From contig CANRFC010000005.1 in assembly GCA_947629795.1 (NCBI GenBank), positions 56,398 through 120,397 on the forward strand: 64,000 bases of DNA. Direction: 5' to 3'. This document shows positions 9,221-18,956 of this stretch, one piece after another. Made by a program: the position numbers and the translations under genes. Below the pieces are notes generated by a model, which did no database searches, had not been told where the DNA came from, and saw only the letters and a list, made by a program, of their open reading frames with translations. The DNA is from an uncultured Oscillospiraceae bacterium. Lineage in GTDB: Bacteria > Bacillota > Clostridia > Oscillospirales > Oscillospiraceae. Each line of letters begins with the position of its first letter. Position 1 is the stretch's first letter.

Positions 9221-9615
9221 TGGGCGCCTGGTGGATGGCCCTGCTGGCCGGCGCGGCCACCGGTGTGCTCTCCGGCTTTGGCATAGGGGGCGGGACCCTG
9301 CTGCTGATCTACATGACTGCCTTCGCCGGAGTGGACCAGCACCTGGCCCAGGGGGTCAACCTCCTCTACTTTCTCCCCACCGCCGGAGCCTCTCTGCCCG
9401 CCCATCTCAAAAACGGCTTTGTGGACAAGAAAACAGCCAGACCCGCGATCCTTGCGGGCCTGGCCGGGACTGCGGCGGGCGCCTGGGCGGCCACCGCCTT
9501 GGATGTAGAACTGCTCCACCGCTTTTTCGGCGGGTATCTCCTCTATATCGGCGTCAGGGAGTTGTTTCGGAAGCCCTCTGCTGGCGCTTCTTCACCAGAT
9601 AGCCCTCCAAAATAA
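9220..9615 (+). CDS. TSUP (TauE/SafE) family protein, half-size, second copy
   Basis: 131 aa; ATGVLSGFGIGGGTLLLIYM; start overlaps the stop of the preceding gene (TGATG). Confidence 0.85.
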   Translation: MGAWWMALLAGAATGVLSGFGIGGGTLLLIYMTAFAGVDQHLAQGVNLLYFLPTAGASLPAHLKNGFVDKKTARPAILAGLAGTAAGAWAATALDVELLHRFFGGYLLYIGVRELFRKPSAGASSPDSPPK

Positions 9616-9991
9616 GGGCGGCGGCCACCGCGTCCACATTCTTCCTGTGGGTCTTCATCCGCCTGCCGTTGGCGTGGAGGATATCGTGGGCCTCGATGGT
9701 GGTGCGCCGCTCATCCCAGAGGACCACCGGCAGCCCGGCGGCCTCCTCCACCAGTTGGGCAAAGGCCCGGTAGAGGTCGGCCCGGGCACCCTCGGTACCG
9801 TCCATGTTCCGGGGAAAGCCCAGCACCAGCTCCTCGACCTCCCGCTCCTTGGCCAGGCGAGCCACCTCGGTGGCCACGGCGGCCGGATCATGCCCCTGGA
9901 CCACAGTGGTAAAGCCGGCCAAAGTCCCCGTAGGGTCGGATACGGCGACGCCCGTTCGGGCGTCGCCGTAGTCGATAGCCATCACTCTCAT
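9554..9991 (-). CDS. ruvX: Holliday junction resolvase-like RuvX/YqgF
   Basis: MRVMAIDYGDARTGVAVSDPTG...VLWDERRTTIEAHDIL. Confidence 0.93.
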   Translation of the reverse strand: MRVMAIDYGDARTGVAVSDPTGTLAGFTTVVQGHDPAAVATEVARLAKEREVEELVLGFPRNMDGTEGARADLYRAFAQLVEEAAGLPVVLWDERRTTIEAHDILHANGRRMKTHRKNVDAVAAALILEGYLVKKRQQRASETTP

Positions 9992-10326
9992 CGGGCGGAA
10001 GGGCCCTCCAGGGCGGTCTCCAGCACGTCAGCATAGATGTCGGAAGGCATGGCCCCCACCTTGCGGTCAAACTCCTCGCCGTTCTTGAAGAAGATCACCG
10101 TGGGGATGCTCTCCACGCCGTAGCGCAGGGCCAGGGCCTGCTCATCGTCCACGTCCACCTTGCCGATGATCACGTCCTCGTCCTGAAAGTCCTCGGCCAG
10201 GGACTCGATCACCGGGCCCAGGCGCTGGCAAGGCCCGCACCAGGTGGCCCAGAAGTCCACCATCATCAGCTTTCCCGAAGCCAGAGCTTTGTCGAATCCA
10301 TCCTGGCTGAAATGGATCAGTGCCAT
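9988..10326 (-). CDS. trxA: Thioredoxin
   Basis: WATWCGPCQRLGPVI active site. Confidence 0.95.
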   Translation of the reverse strand: MALIHFSQDGFDKALASGKLMMVDFWATWCGPCQRLGPVIESLAEDFQDEDVIIGKVDVDDEQALALRYGVESIPTVIFFKNGEEFDRKVGAMPSDIYADVLETALEGPSAR

Positions 10327-10468
10327 TGTTTCATCTTCCTTTCTCAGTGGTCAAGAGGTAGGATTCCCTCTCTCTCCTTACTATATCAGACAAATCAACT
10401 TTGTCAACGCTTTTCTTTTTTCCCAATCTCTGCTATAATGTAAAAAATTTTTGAACGAGGTGTTTCCC

Positions 10469-11323
10469 ATGGAGCAGAGCCTGGTCTCCATCGTCATCCC
10501 CGTCTACAATCTGGCCCCCTACCTGAAGGAGTGCCTGGACACCGTCGTGCGGCAGTCCTACAAGGAGCTTCAGGTGCTGCTGGTCAACGACGGCAGTACC
10601 GACTCCTCCCTGGACCTGTGCAGGATCTACACCAAGGACTCCCGTTTCCGGCTCATCGACAAGGAAAACACCGGCGTTTCCGACAGCCGCAACCGGGCCC
10701 TTGACCTGGCCCAGGGCAAGTACATCCAGTTCATCGACGGGGACGACTGGCTCACCGAGGACGCCACCGAGACCCTGGTCCACGCCGCCGAGACCACCGG
10801 CGCCGACCTGGTGCTCAGCCACTTCTATCGGGTCTCCGACGGCCGCAAGGCCCGGCGCGGACATATCAAGACCGAGGGAGTGATGACCCGCCGGGATTTT
10901 GCCGAGCAGATGATGAAGGCCCCGGCCAATTACTACTACGGTGTGCTGTGGAACAAGCTCTACCGCCGCTCCATCCTGGACGCCCACCATCTGCGCTTCG
11001 ACACCCAGGTAAATTGGTGCGAGGACTTTCTCTTCAACCTGGAATACATCGAGTACGCCCGGCTCATCGCCACCGTGCCCAAGCCCACCTACTACTACCG
11101 GAAGCGGGAGGGCAGTCTGGTCAACGGCAGCATCTCTCTGCGCCGCACCGTGACCACCAAGAAGCAGACCTTCGCCTACTATAAGGACCTCTATCAGAAG
11201 CTGGACCTCTACGAAGACCAGAAGGCCGCCGTTTACAGTTACTTCCTCTCCGCCGCCACCGACGGCGCCGTCTCCCCTCTGGCTCCCAAGCTCAGCCCCG
11301 AGGGCAGCGACCCTCTTGCTTAG
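10469..11323 (+). CDS. Family 2 glycosyltransferase
   Basis: MEQSLVSIVIPVYNLAPYLKECLDTVVRQSYKELQVLLVNDGSTDSS; FIDGDDW. Confidence 0.92.
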   Translation: MEQSLVSIVIPVYNLAPYLKECLDTVVRQSYKELQVLLVNDGSTDSSLDLCRIYTKDSRFRLIDKENTGVSDSRNRALDLAQGKYIQFIDGDDWLTEDATETLVHAAETTGADLVLSHFYRVSDGRKARRGHIKTEGVMTRRDFAEQMMKAPANYYYGVLWNKLYRRSILDAHHLRFDTQVNWCEDFLFNLEYIEYARLIATVPKPTYYYRKREGSLVNGSISLRRTVTTKKQTFAYYKDLYQKLDLYEDQKAAVYSYFLSAATDGAVSPLAPKLSPEGSDPLA

Positions 11324-11339
11324 TCCACCTCTGACACAG

Positions 11340-11372
11340 AAACGCCGCTGACCGGGCCGGTCAGCGGCGTTT
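11340..11372. terminator. Bidirectional terminator between glycosyltransferase and leuB
   Basis: AAACGCCGCTGACC-gggcc-GGTCAGCGGCGTTT, between converging genes. Confidence 0.85.
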
Positions 11373-11376
11373 GCTC

Positions 11377-12465
11377 TCATTTCGCGCTTTCGATCGCTTC
11401 CCGGATGCGCCGACCCATCTCCCTGGTGCCGACGACCTCGTCCCCCGGCTTGGCGATATCCGGAGTCCGGGCGCCCTGGGCCAGGACGGCGTCCACCGCC
11501 CTCTCGATGGCGTCAGCCTCCGCCGCCTTCTGGAAGGAGTAGCGGAACATCATGGCGGCGGACAGGATGGTGGCGATGGGATTGGCCTTGTCCTGCCCCG
11601 CGATGTCGGGGGCGGAGCCGTGGATGGGCTCGTAGAGCCCCGGCGCGCTGTCTCCGATGGAGGCCGAGGGCAGCAGACCGATGGATCCGGTGACCATGGA
11701 GGCCTCGTCAGAGAGGATATCGCCAAACATATTCTCGGTGACCAGCACGTCAAACTGCCCCGGATCCCGGACGATCTGCATGGCGCAGTTGTCCACCAGC
11801 ACGTCCTCGTACTCCACATCGCTGTACTCCTCAGAAAGGCGGTGCATCACGCTGCGCCACAAACGGGAGGTCTCCAGCACGTTGGCCTTGTCCACACTGG
11901 ACACCTTGCCCCGGCGCAGCCGGGCCAGCTCAAAGGCCCGACGGCCCACGCGCTCGATCTCCTTTTCCGAGTAGGCCATCAGGTCGGTGGCTTCCATCCC
12001 CCGGTCCTCGGTCTGGTACTTGTCCCGCTTGCCGAAGTAGATACCGCCGGTAAGCTCCCGCACCATCATCAAATCGATGCCCCTCTCCGCCGTCTCCTTG
12101 CGCAGCGGGGAGGCGTCGGCCATGGCGGGCCGGAGCATGGCGGGGCGCAGATTGGCGTAGAGCCCCAGGTCCTTTCGGATGGCCAGCAGAGCGGTCTCAG
12201 GCCGCTGCTGGGCCGGCTTGTCGGGGCCCCACTTGGGTCCGCCCACAGCGCCCAAAAGCACCGCGTCACAGGCCCTGCACTTCTCCGCCGTGCCCTCGGG
12301 GTAGCTCACCCCCACCGCGTCGGTGGCACAGCCTCCCATGAGCACGTCCACATATTCGACGGTGTGTCCGAACTTGGCGGCCACGGCATCAATGACCCCC
12401 ACGGCCTCATTGACCACCTCGGGGCCGATCCCGTCGCCCCGGATCAGCGCGATCTTGTAGTTCAT
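11377..12465 (-). CDS. leuB: 3-isopropylmalate dehydrogenase
   Basis: [21 protein letters not shown]...; [32 protein letters not shown]. Confidence 0.95.
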   Translation of the reverse strand: MNYKIALIRGDGIGPEVVNEAVGVIDAVAAKFGHTVEYVDVLMGGCATDAVGVSYPEGTAEKCRACDAVLLGAVGGPKWGPDKPAQQRPETALLAIRKDLGLYANLRPAMLRPAMADASPLRKETAERGIDLMMVRELTGGIYFGKRDKYQTEDRGMEATDLMAYSEKEIERVGRRAFELARLRRGKVSSVDKANVLETSRLWRSVMHRLSEEYSDVEYEDVLVDNCAMQIVRDPGQFDVLVTENMFGDILSDEASMVTGSIGLLPSASIGDSAPGLYEPIHGSAPDIAGQDKANPIATILSAAMMFRYSFQKAAEADAIERAVDAVLAQGARTPDIAKPGDEVVGTREMGRRIREAIESAK

Positions 12466-13253
12466 CTGTTATTCCTCCCTGAAAGATCATCTTTTTGTGC
12501 CATGTCCACGACTTCATTCCAGCGCACACAATAATGAATATTGTTGAAATCCGGGTCGTCAACGCTGCCTGCCAGCTCCGGTCTCACCTGCCAGACCCGG
12601 TCCGCCGTGTGGAGCTTCGCCGGCGCAGAAAACAGGGCTCCCAAAGCGCTGTAATAAATCATCTGGTCCACGATCTGCTTGGCCTGTCCTGCCTCTTTTG
12701 TCGGAACGTTCTCCATCCCTATGTCGGGCCGCCCGAATTTCCGCATCCCTCTGGTGTGCAGCCAGAGCTTGCCGTCCTCCATCTCGGAGACCAGGATCAC
12801 CACGTGGGCGCAGGGATCCAATTCCGGCTCAAAGATCTGCCGTTTCCATTTCTCCGGCGTATAGAGGGTGAGTGTTTGAAGATCCATCACTCCGTCTCCG
12901 CCAGATTCCAAAAGGGCCTGGACAAAGCCGATGGTATTGCGCAAATAACCCAGATCGGTATCCTTCCGCGGTTCGCCGCGGATGACCGCCCAGCGGTCTG
13001 CCGCACGTCCCGCCTCATAGACCGACGGCTCGCTGCGCTGAAGCACGTCTCCCAGTGTCCCGCTCAGCAGGTCGTCCATGTAGGTGCCGTGCCTCTGCCG
13101 TTCCAGCATGGTCATTTCCAGCCCTTCGGGAAACTCGTCCACACGATGCCGCTGCCGGGAAACTTTCAGCTCTCCCCCACCGGCCCCAAAGACCGAGTAA
13201 AACAAAAAGGGCCGAAAATCAGATCCCCGGTAATAGGGCCTTTCATCTCCCAT
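12462..13253 (-). CDS. Uncharacterised protein embedded in the leu operon
   Basis: 263 aa ORF, 4-bp overlap (ATGA) with leuB; ...[34 protein letters not shown]...; start could be internal. Confidence 0.75.
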   Translation of the reverse strand: MGDERPYYRGSDFRPFLFYSVFGAGGGELKVSRQRHRVDEFPEGLEMTMLERQRHGTYMDDLLSGTLGDVLQRSEPSVYEAGRAADRWAVIRGEPRKDTDLGYLRNTIGFVQALLESGGDGVMDLQTLTLYTPEKWKRQIFEPELDPCAHVVILVSEMEDGKLWLHTRGMRKFGRPDIGMENVPTKEAGQAKQIVDQMIYYSALGALFSAPAKLHTADRVWQVRPELAGSVDDPDFNNIHYCVRWNEVVDMAQKDDLSGRNNR

Positions 13254-13259
13254 CCCTGT

Positions 13260-13745
13260 TTATTTCGCCACGCCCCGGGCCTTCAGAGACTTGAGCAGTC
13301 CGCCGGACTGGATGATGTTGTCGATGAACTCCGGGAAGGCGGCAGCCTGCCAGGTCTTTCCCTGACTCACGTCGGTGATGGCCCCCGTGGCAAAGTCCAC
13401 CTCCACCTCATCGCCGGGGGCGATGGCCTCAGCGGCCTCAGGGCACTCCAGAATGGGCAGGCCGATATTGATGGCATTGCGGTAGAAGATGCGGGCGAAG
13501 CTCTTGGCGATGACGCACTTCACACCGCTGGCCTTGATGGCCAGAGGAGCGTGCTCCCGGGAGGAGCCGCAGCCGAAGTTGGCGCCGCCCACCATCATAT
13601 CCCCCGTCTCCACCGTCTTGGCGAAGTCCTTGTCAATGTCCTCCATGCAGTGGGAGGCCAGAGCCTTGGGGTCGGGGTCGTTGAGATGCCGGGCCGGGAT
13701 AATGACGTCGGTGTCCACGTTGTCGCCGTACTTGTAAATCTTCAT
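13260..13745 (-). CDS. leuD: 3-isopropylmalate dehydratase small subunit
   Basis: [37 protein letters not shown]. Confidence 0.95.
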   Translation of the reverse strand: MKIYKYGDNVDTDVIIPARHLNDPDPKALASHCMEDIDKDFAKTVETGDMMVGGANFGCGSSREHAPLAIKASGVKCVIAKSFARIFYRNAINIGLPILECPEAAEAIAPGDEVEVDFATGAITDVSQGKTWQAAAFPEFIDNIIQSGGLLKSLKARGVAK

Positions 13746-13759
13746 ATTCTTCCCCTCCC

Positions 13760-15019
13760 TTAGACCTTAGCAGGATCCGTAATAACGCCGGTAATGGCGC
13801 TGGCCGCCGCCACGGCGGGGCTGGCCAGGATGATCTCCGAGTCGGTGGGCCCCATGCGTCCCACAAAGTTCCGGTTGGTGGTGGATACGCACCGCTCCCC
13901 GTTGGAGAGCACTCCCATGTGCCCACCCAGGCAGGGCCCGCAGGTGGGCGTGGACACGGCACAGCCGCTTTCGATAAAGGTCTCCACGTACCCCGCCTTC
14001 ATGGCCTCCATGTAGATCTGCTGGGTAGCGGGGATGACGATGCACCGCACCCCGTCCGCCACCTTTTTGCCCTTGAGGATGCCGGCGGCCTCGGCCAGGT
14101 CCTTCAGCCGCCCGTTGGTGCAGGAGCCGATGACCACCTGCTGCACGGTTGTCCCCGCCGCCTCGTCCACCGTCTTGGTGTTGGAGGGTAGATGGGGGAA
14201 GGCCACCGTGGGCCGCAGCGCGCTCAGGTCGATGACCACTTCCCTGTCGTACTCCGCGTCGGCGTCGGCCTCAAAGGCGGTCCACGCCCGGTCCACCCGG
14301 CCCTCCAGGTAGGCCCTGGTCTTCTCATCCACCGGGAAGATGCCGTTCTTGGCCCCCGCCTCGATGGCCATGTTGGCGATGGTGAACCGGTCATCCATGG
14401 TGAGGGATGCCACCCCCTCCCCGCTGAACTCCAGAGATTTGTAGAGGGCTCCATCCACCCCGATAAGCCCGATGAGGTGGAGGATCACATCCTTGCCGGA
14501 GACAAAGGGCGGCAGCTCTCCCTTCAGGGTCACCTTCACCGCCGAAGGCACCTTGAACCAGGCAAGGCCGGTGGCCATCCCCGCCGCCATATCGGTGGAG
14601 CCCACACCGGTGGAGAAGGCCCCCACCGCCCCATATGTACAGGTGTGGGAGTCCGCCCCGATGATGGCCTCGCCGGGGGCGCACAGGCCCTTTTCGGGCA
14701 GCAGCGCGTGCTCGATGCCCACCTTGCCCACGTCGTAGAAGTGGGTGATGGCGTGCTTCTTGGCAAATTCCCTGGCCTGGGCGCAGAGCTGAGCCGACTT
14801 GATGTCCTTGCAGGGGGTGGAGTGGTCCAGGACAATGGCGATCTTATCCTTGTCAAAGACCTCCGTCAGCCCCGCCTTCTCAAACTCAGTGATGGCCACC
14901 GGCGTGGTGATGTCGTTGCCCAGGACCAGGTCCAGCCTGGCCTCGATGAGCTGTCCGGCCTGGACGCTCTCCAGCCCGGCATGCCGCGCTAAGATCTTTT
15001 GGGTCATAGTCATTCCCAT
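13760..15019 (-). CDS. leuC: 3-isopropylmalate dehydratase large subunit
   Basis: [15 protein letters not shown]...; [40 protein letters not shown] track start (15292) is too far upstream. Confidence 0.94.
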   Translation of the reverse strand: MGMTMTQKILARHAGLESVQAGQLIEARLDLVLGNDITTPVAITEFEKAGLTEVFDKDKIAIVLDHSTPCKDIKSAQLCAQAREFAKKHAITHFYDVGKVGIEHALLPEKGLCAPGEAIIGADSHTCTYGAVGAFSTGVGSTDMAAGMATGLAWFKVPSAVKVTLKGELPPFVSGKDVILHLIGLIGVDGALYKSLEFSGEGVASLTMDDRFTIANMAIEAGAKNGIFPVDEKTRAYLEGRVDRAWTAFEADADAEYDREVVIDLSALRPTVAFPHLPSNTKTVDEAAGTTVQQVVIGSCTNGRLKDLAEAAGILKGKKVADGVRCIVIPATQQIYMEAMKAGYVETFIESGCAVSTPTCGPCLGGHMGVLSNGERCVSTTNRNFVGRMGPTDSEIILASPAVAAASAITGVITDPAKV

Positions 15020-15115
15020 GGTTCGGAACCTCCTGTCATATATCGTACCCCCAGTATGCACGGTTTTCTTCCCAAAGAATGTAAAGTGTGATACAATGTA
15101 GCTGAGGTGAGTTTT

Positions 15116-15736
15116 ATGCGTGATCCCATCTGGTCCCCCCTGGCCCAGGGGCAAAGCCCCAGGACCTATTCCCCCGGCCAGTTCATCTACCATCAGGCCG
15201 AGGAGCCCAAGTACCTCTACTACCTCCTGGAGGGCTCGGTGCGCAGCTTCATCAGCTCTCCCGAGGGTGCGGAGCGGGTCCTCACCATCCACCGCAGCGG
15301 CGACCTCATGGGAGAGGCCTCCTTTTTTGACGGCTATCCCCGGGTCTCCTCAGCGGTGGCGCTGACAGAATGTAAAGTAATTTCCGTTGACAGCCCTCAT
15401 CTGGAGGCCGCTCTCCGCGCCCATCCGGAGATGGCCGTGCCCATGCTGCGCTATCTCTCCCACACCATCCGGGAACTCTCAGGCCACGTGGACGACATCT
15501 CCTTCCGCCCCGCCGAGGAGCGCCTGGCCCTGGCCCTTCTGCGGCAGAGCGAAGGGAAAAACACTTTACATACCACCCATGAGGAGCTGGGAGCCTCGGT
15601 GGGGGTGAGCCGGGTAACGGTGAGCCGGGTCCTGTCCCAGTTTGCCCGCCGGGGGTGGGTCTCCACCGGCTACGGGGAGCTCACCCTCCTGGACCGCCCC
15701 GCTCTGGAGCACTTTGTCCAGCCGGATGATATTTAA
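15116..15736 (+). CDS. Crp/Fnr family transcriptional regulator
   Basis: cNMP-binding fold followed by HTH ([30 protein letters not shown]). Confidence 0.9.
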   Translation: MRDPIWSPLAQGQSPRTYSPGQFIYHQAEEPKYLYYLLEGSVRSFISSPEGAERVLTIHRSGDLMGEASFFDGYPRVSSAVALTECKVISVDSPHLEAALRAHPEMAVPMLRYLSHTIRELSGHVDDISFRPAEERLALALLRQSEGKNTLHTTHEELGASVGVSRVTVSRVLSQFARRGWVSTGYGELTLLDRPALEHFVQPDDI

Positions 15737-15816
15737 GAAACCTGTAAGGAAAACATCGACTTTTTTGTAGGAATATCCTGCTATACTGGCCCCGTTCCGA
15801 AGGGAGGAAGCTCGAA

Positions 15817-16515
15817 ATGCGTGAAAAGATCCTGGTGGTAGACGACGACAGAGAGATCGTCCGCGCCATCGCCCTGTTGCTGGAGGCCGAGGGCTATCAG
15901 GTCCTCAAGGCCTACGACGGCATGGAGGCTCTGGACCTGGCGGTGGACCCCGACCTGCGGCTCATCCTCATGGATGTGATGATGCCCCGCCTGGACGGGC
16001 TCTCGGCGGTGCTGCGCATCCGGGAGCGGCGGAATCTGCCCATCCTCATCCTCTCCGCCAAGAGCGAGGACACCGACAAGGTCCTGGGGCTCAGCATGGG
16101 CGCCGACGACTACGTGGCCAAGCCCTTTCACCCCCAGGAGCTCATGGCCCGGGTGAAGAGCCAGCTCCGGCGGTACACCCGCCTGGGGGATGTGAACGCC
16201 GCCCAGACTTCCGGCTATGTCACCGGCCGCCTGCGCTACGACCCGGACAGCCGGGTCCTCACCGCCGACGGCGAGCCGGTGCGTCTCACCGCCACCGAGA
16301 CCGGGATCGTGGACCTGCTCATGCGCAACCTGGGCCGCATCTTCCCCGCCGAGGAGATCTACCGCCGGGTGTGGGGAGACGAGAGCGGCTACGCCTCGGA
16401 GAACACGGTGATGGTCCACATCCGCCGCATCCGGGAGAAGATCGAGCTGGAGCCCAAGGAACCAGAATATTTGAAGGTGGTGTGGGGCATTGGCTACAAA
16501 ATGGAAAAAAAGTAA
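15817..16515 (+). CDS. OmpR-family two-component response regulator
   Basis: MREKILVVDDDREIVRAI...LILMDVMMPRLDGLSAV...; winged-helix C-terminus. Confidence 0.95.
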   Translation: MREKILVVDDDREIVRAIALLLEAEGYQVLKAYDGMEALDLAVDPDLRLILMDVMMPRLDGLSAVLRIRERRNLPILILSAKSEDTDKVLGLSMGADDYVAKPFHPQELMARVKSQLRRYTRLGDVNAAQTSGYVTGRLRYDPDSRVLTADGEPVRLTATETGIVDLLMRNLGRIFPAEEIYRRVWGDESGYASENTVMVHIRRIREKIELEPKEPEYLKVVWGIGYKMEKK

Positions 16516-18742
16516 GGCGGCTCTGGGATTCCTCAGCTTCGCCCTGGGGGTGAGCCTGGTCCTCTCCTGCGCTCTCCCTCTGATCTCCCGGTTCAGCAGC
16601 CAGGAGGGGCGGCAGCGCTTGAAGGGCCTGCTCTCAGAGGATTTTCAGCAGACCGCGTCCTTCCGCAATTATCTCTCAGACCTGATGAACGATCTCATCT
16701 CCATGGGGGCCGGCGGCCCCCTGGACAGCTATTACGGCTACTACGGAGCAGCCTATGATGAGATGCTCTGGGAGGGGGACGCCATCACCGCGGTGGCAGA
16801 GGACAGCGGCTGGGAATGGGGCCTCAGCGAAAACGGCGCTCCCTCTGAGACAGACCGGAAGCTGTGGAAGCGTCAGGCTGAGGCATACCATAAGGCCATT
16901 CAGGAGGATAAGAACATCCTCTATCAGGTCGAGCAAGGAGGGAAAACGCTTTACAGCAATTCAGATTTTGATCTCTCTGTGTCCCTCCCTGACGGCTATG
17001 GCTTCTGGCTCCTCTTTGACGGCACGAAGTGCACTGCCTACAAGGACGGACAGGAAACAGACCTGTACGGCGACGGTGTTTACAAAGACGATGGGGAGCA
17101 CTGGTATCTCCCCGGCTACCGTAACTTCCCCGCCGGGAACGATGCCGCCCAGGTGGAGGTGGCCCTGGCTGTGGCTGATGTCCCCGCCCTCTATCTCCGG
17201 GGGGACTACACTGTCTCTGGGGTCAAGCGGCAGAACAACCAGCTCTACTGGCTGGAGGGCAACTGGCAGCAGGAAAAGGTCCAGTTCCGGCGCTCCTGCG
17301 CCCTGCTGGTCCTGGGCGCTGCCCTGCTGGCGGTCTGTCTCGTCCTTCGCAAGGACAAGGCCCGGGCCGACCGGGCCGTCGCCGGGGTCACAGGGCACCT
17401 CTGGTTCGAGCTGAAGCTGCTCCTGGCCCTGGCGGCCATTGTGTTCTTCCTTTTCCCCTTCAACGAAGAAATGCGGCATCTTCTCTCGGAGGCTGCCTAT
17501 GTTTACACCGAGGGCGGCTCCTATTGGGAGCCCTGGTTCCTTAGCTCCTATTGGTCCCAGGTGGTCAGCCGGCCCGCTCTGCTGCTCATCGCTTTTTGGG
17601 TGCTCTACCTCTTCATCAACGACCTGCGGTATGGGGACAAGCCCTGGCGCCACGGTCTCTGCGGGATGCTCGCAGCCCGGAGCCTGAAACTCTCCATCCA
17701 GAAGCGTCTCAGCCGCCGGGCTGGGCTGGCGGCGGCCATTCTCATCCTCCTTGCCCTGGCCCTGCTGACCCTGGCCGTCTTGATCCTTTCCATCAACCAG
17801 GAGCTTGCGCTGGTGATCGCTCTCCCCGCCCTCCTTCTGACCTTTCTGGGCGTCTGGGCCGTGGCCGGACGGAGCCAGCGCCGGCTCTGGCAGGACCTGG
17901 GCCTGCTCACCGACCAGATCTCTGCCATCAAAGCGGGAGACCTGTCGGCCGCGCCCCTCATTCCGGAGAGCAGCGACCTCTATGTCCCCTCCCGGGAACT
18001 GGCTCAGATCGGCCAGGGGATGGAGCAGGCCGTGGCCGAGCAGACCCGCAGTGAGCGGATGAAGGTGGAGCTCATCACCAACGTGTCTCACGACCTGAAG
18101 ACCCCCCTGACCTCCATCATCAGCTACGCCGAGCTCCTCAAGCAAGAGCACCTGGACCCTCCTGCCGGGGAATATGTGGAGGTCCTCAGCCAAAAGGCCG
18201 AACGCCTGCGCGCCATGGTCCTGGACGTCTTTGAGGTGAGCAAGGCCGCCTCGGGAGACCTGCCGGTGAAGCTGGAGCCGCTGGATCTCTCCAAGCTCCT
18301 GCGGCAGACCCTGGCCGACATGTCCCAGGCCATTGATGACGCCCCCGTCACCCTCCGGGAGAGCCTGCCCGAAACCCCCGTGCCCGTAAAGGCCGACGGG
18401 GACCGGCTCTACCGGGTGTTCCAGAACCTGCTGCAAAACGCCCTGCAATACGCCCTGGAGGGCTCCCGGGTCTACCTCACCCTGGAGGTAGAGGACGGCA
18501 AGGCGATTGCCTCGGTAAAGAACACCTCCAAGACCGAGCTTCCCGACGGCGTGGACTTTACCGCCCGGTTCGTCCGGGGGGACGAGAGCCGCACCGACGG
18601 CGGCAGCGGCCTGGGCCTGGCCATCGCCCAGAGTTTCACCGCCGCCTGCGGCGGCGAGTTGAAGGTGGAGCCGGTGGCCGACCTGTTCGTGGTCACCGTC
18701 ACCTTCCCCCTCTCCGATGAGGAGCCCACCCTCCCCTCGTAA
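16490..18742 (+). CDS. Sensor histidine kinase
   Basis: 750 aa; several TMs; NVSHDLKTPLTSIISYAELLKQE H-box; GGSGLGLAIAQSF G-box; TTG start overlapping the response regulator by 26 nt. Confidence 0.93.
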   Translation: MATKWKKSKAALGFLSFALGVSLVLSCALPLISRFSSQEGRQRLKGLLSEDFQQTASFRNYLSDLMNDLISMGAGGPLDSYYGYYGAAYDEMLWEGDAITAVAEDSGWEWGLSENGAPSETDRKLWKRQAEAYHKAIQEDKNILYQVEQGGKTLYSNSDFDLSVSLPDGYGFWLLFDGTKCTAYKDGQETDLYGDGVYKDDGEHWYLPGYRNFPAGNDAAQVEVALAVADVPALYLRGDYTVSGVKRQNNQLYWLEGNWQQEKVQFRRSCALLVLGAALLAVCLVLRKDKARADRAVAGVTGHLWFELKLLLALAAIVFFLFPFNEEMRHLLSEAAYVYTEGGSYWEPWFLSSYWSQVVSRPALLLIAFWVLYLFINDLRYGDKPWRHGLCGMLAARSLKLSIQKRLSRRAGLAAAILILLALALLTLAVLILSINQELALVIALPALLLTFLGVWAVAGRSQRRLWQDLGLLTDQISAIKAGDLSAAPLIPESSDLYVPSRELAQIGQGMEQAVAEQTRSERMKVELITNVSHDLKTPLTSIISYAELLKQEHLDPPAGEYVEVLSQKAERLRAMVLDVFEVSKAASGDLPVKLEPLDLSKLLRQTLADMSQAIDDAPVTLRESLPETPVPVKADGDRLYRVFQNLLQNALQYALEGSRVYLTLEVEDGKAIASVKNTSKTELPDGVDFTARFVRGDESRTDGGSGLGLAIAQSFTAACGGELKVEPVADLFVVTVTFPLSDEEPTLPS

Positions 18743-18883
18743 GTCGGAGACGGCTCCGGAAAAATGGGAACAAGAGCGGGGCCCGTACGATTCCCAAAAC
18801 CGAGGGTCAAGGACCAAAAATGGGGAGTAGAATTCCAAAACCCTTGGGTAGAAGCATACAACTTTCTCCATTTTATGGAAAAA

Positions 18884-18918
18884 GAGCTGCCGGGAAACCT
18901 CCCGGCAGCTCCTTTTTT
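18884..18918 (+). terminator. Rho-independent terminator
   Basis: GAGCTGCCGGG-aaacct-CCCGGCAGCTC + cTTTTTT. Confidence 0.88.
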
Positions 18919-18956
18919 GCACCCAAATTCTGTTCTGAGGGGTGCCCTATCTCGCC

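Noticed and set aside
15060-15600. TGTAAAGT-like motif upstream of and inside the Crp/Fnr gene as an autoregulatory site
   Set aside because: Matches are short and not palindromic like a Crp/Fnr box; likely chance.
15817-18742. Response regulator/histidine kinase pair as a novel sensory system
   Set aside because: Ordinary OmpR/HK architecture; the extracytoplasmic sensor region could not be assigned and no target operon is adjacent.
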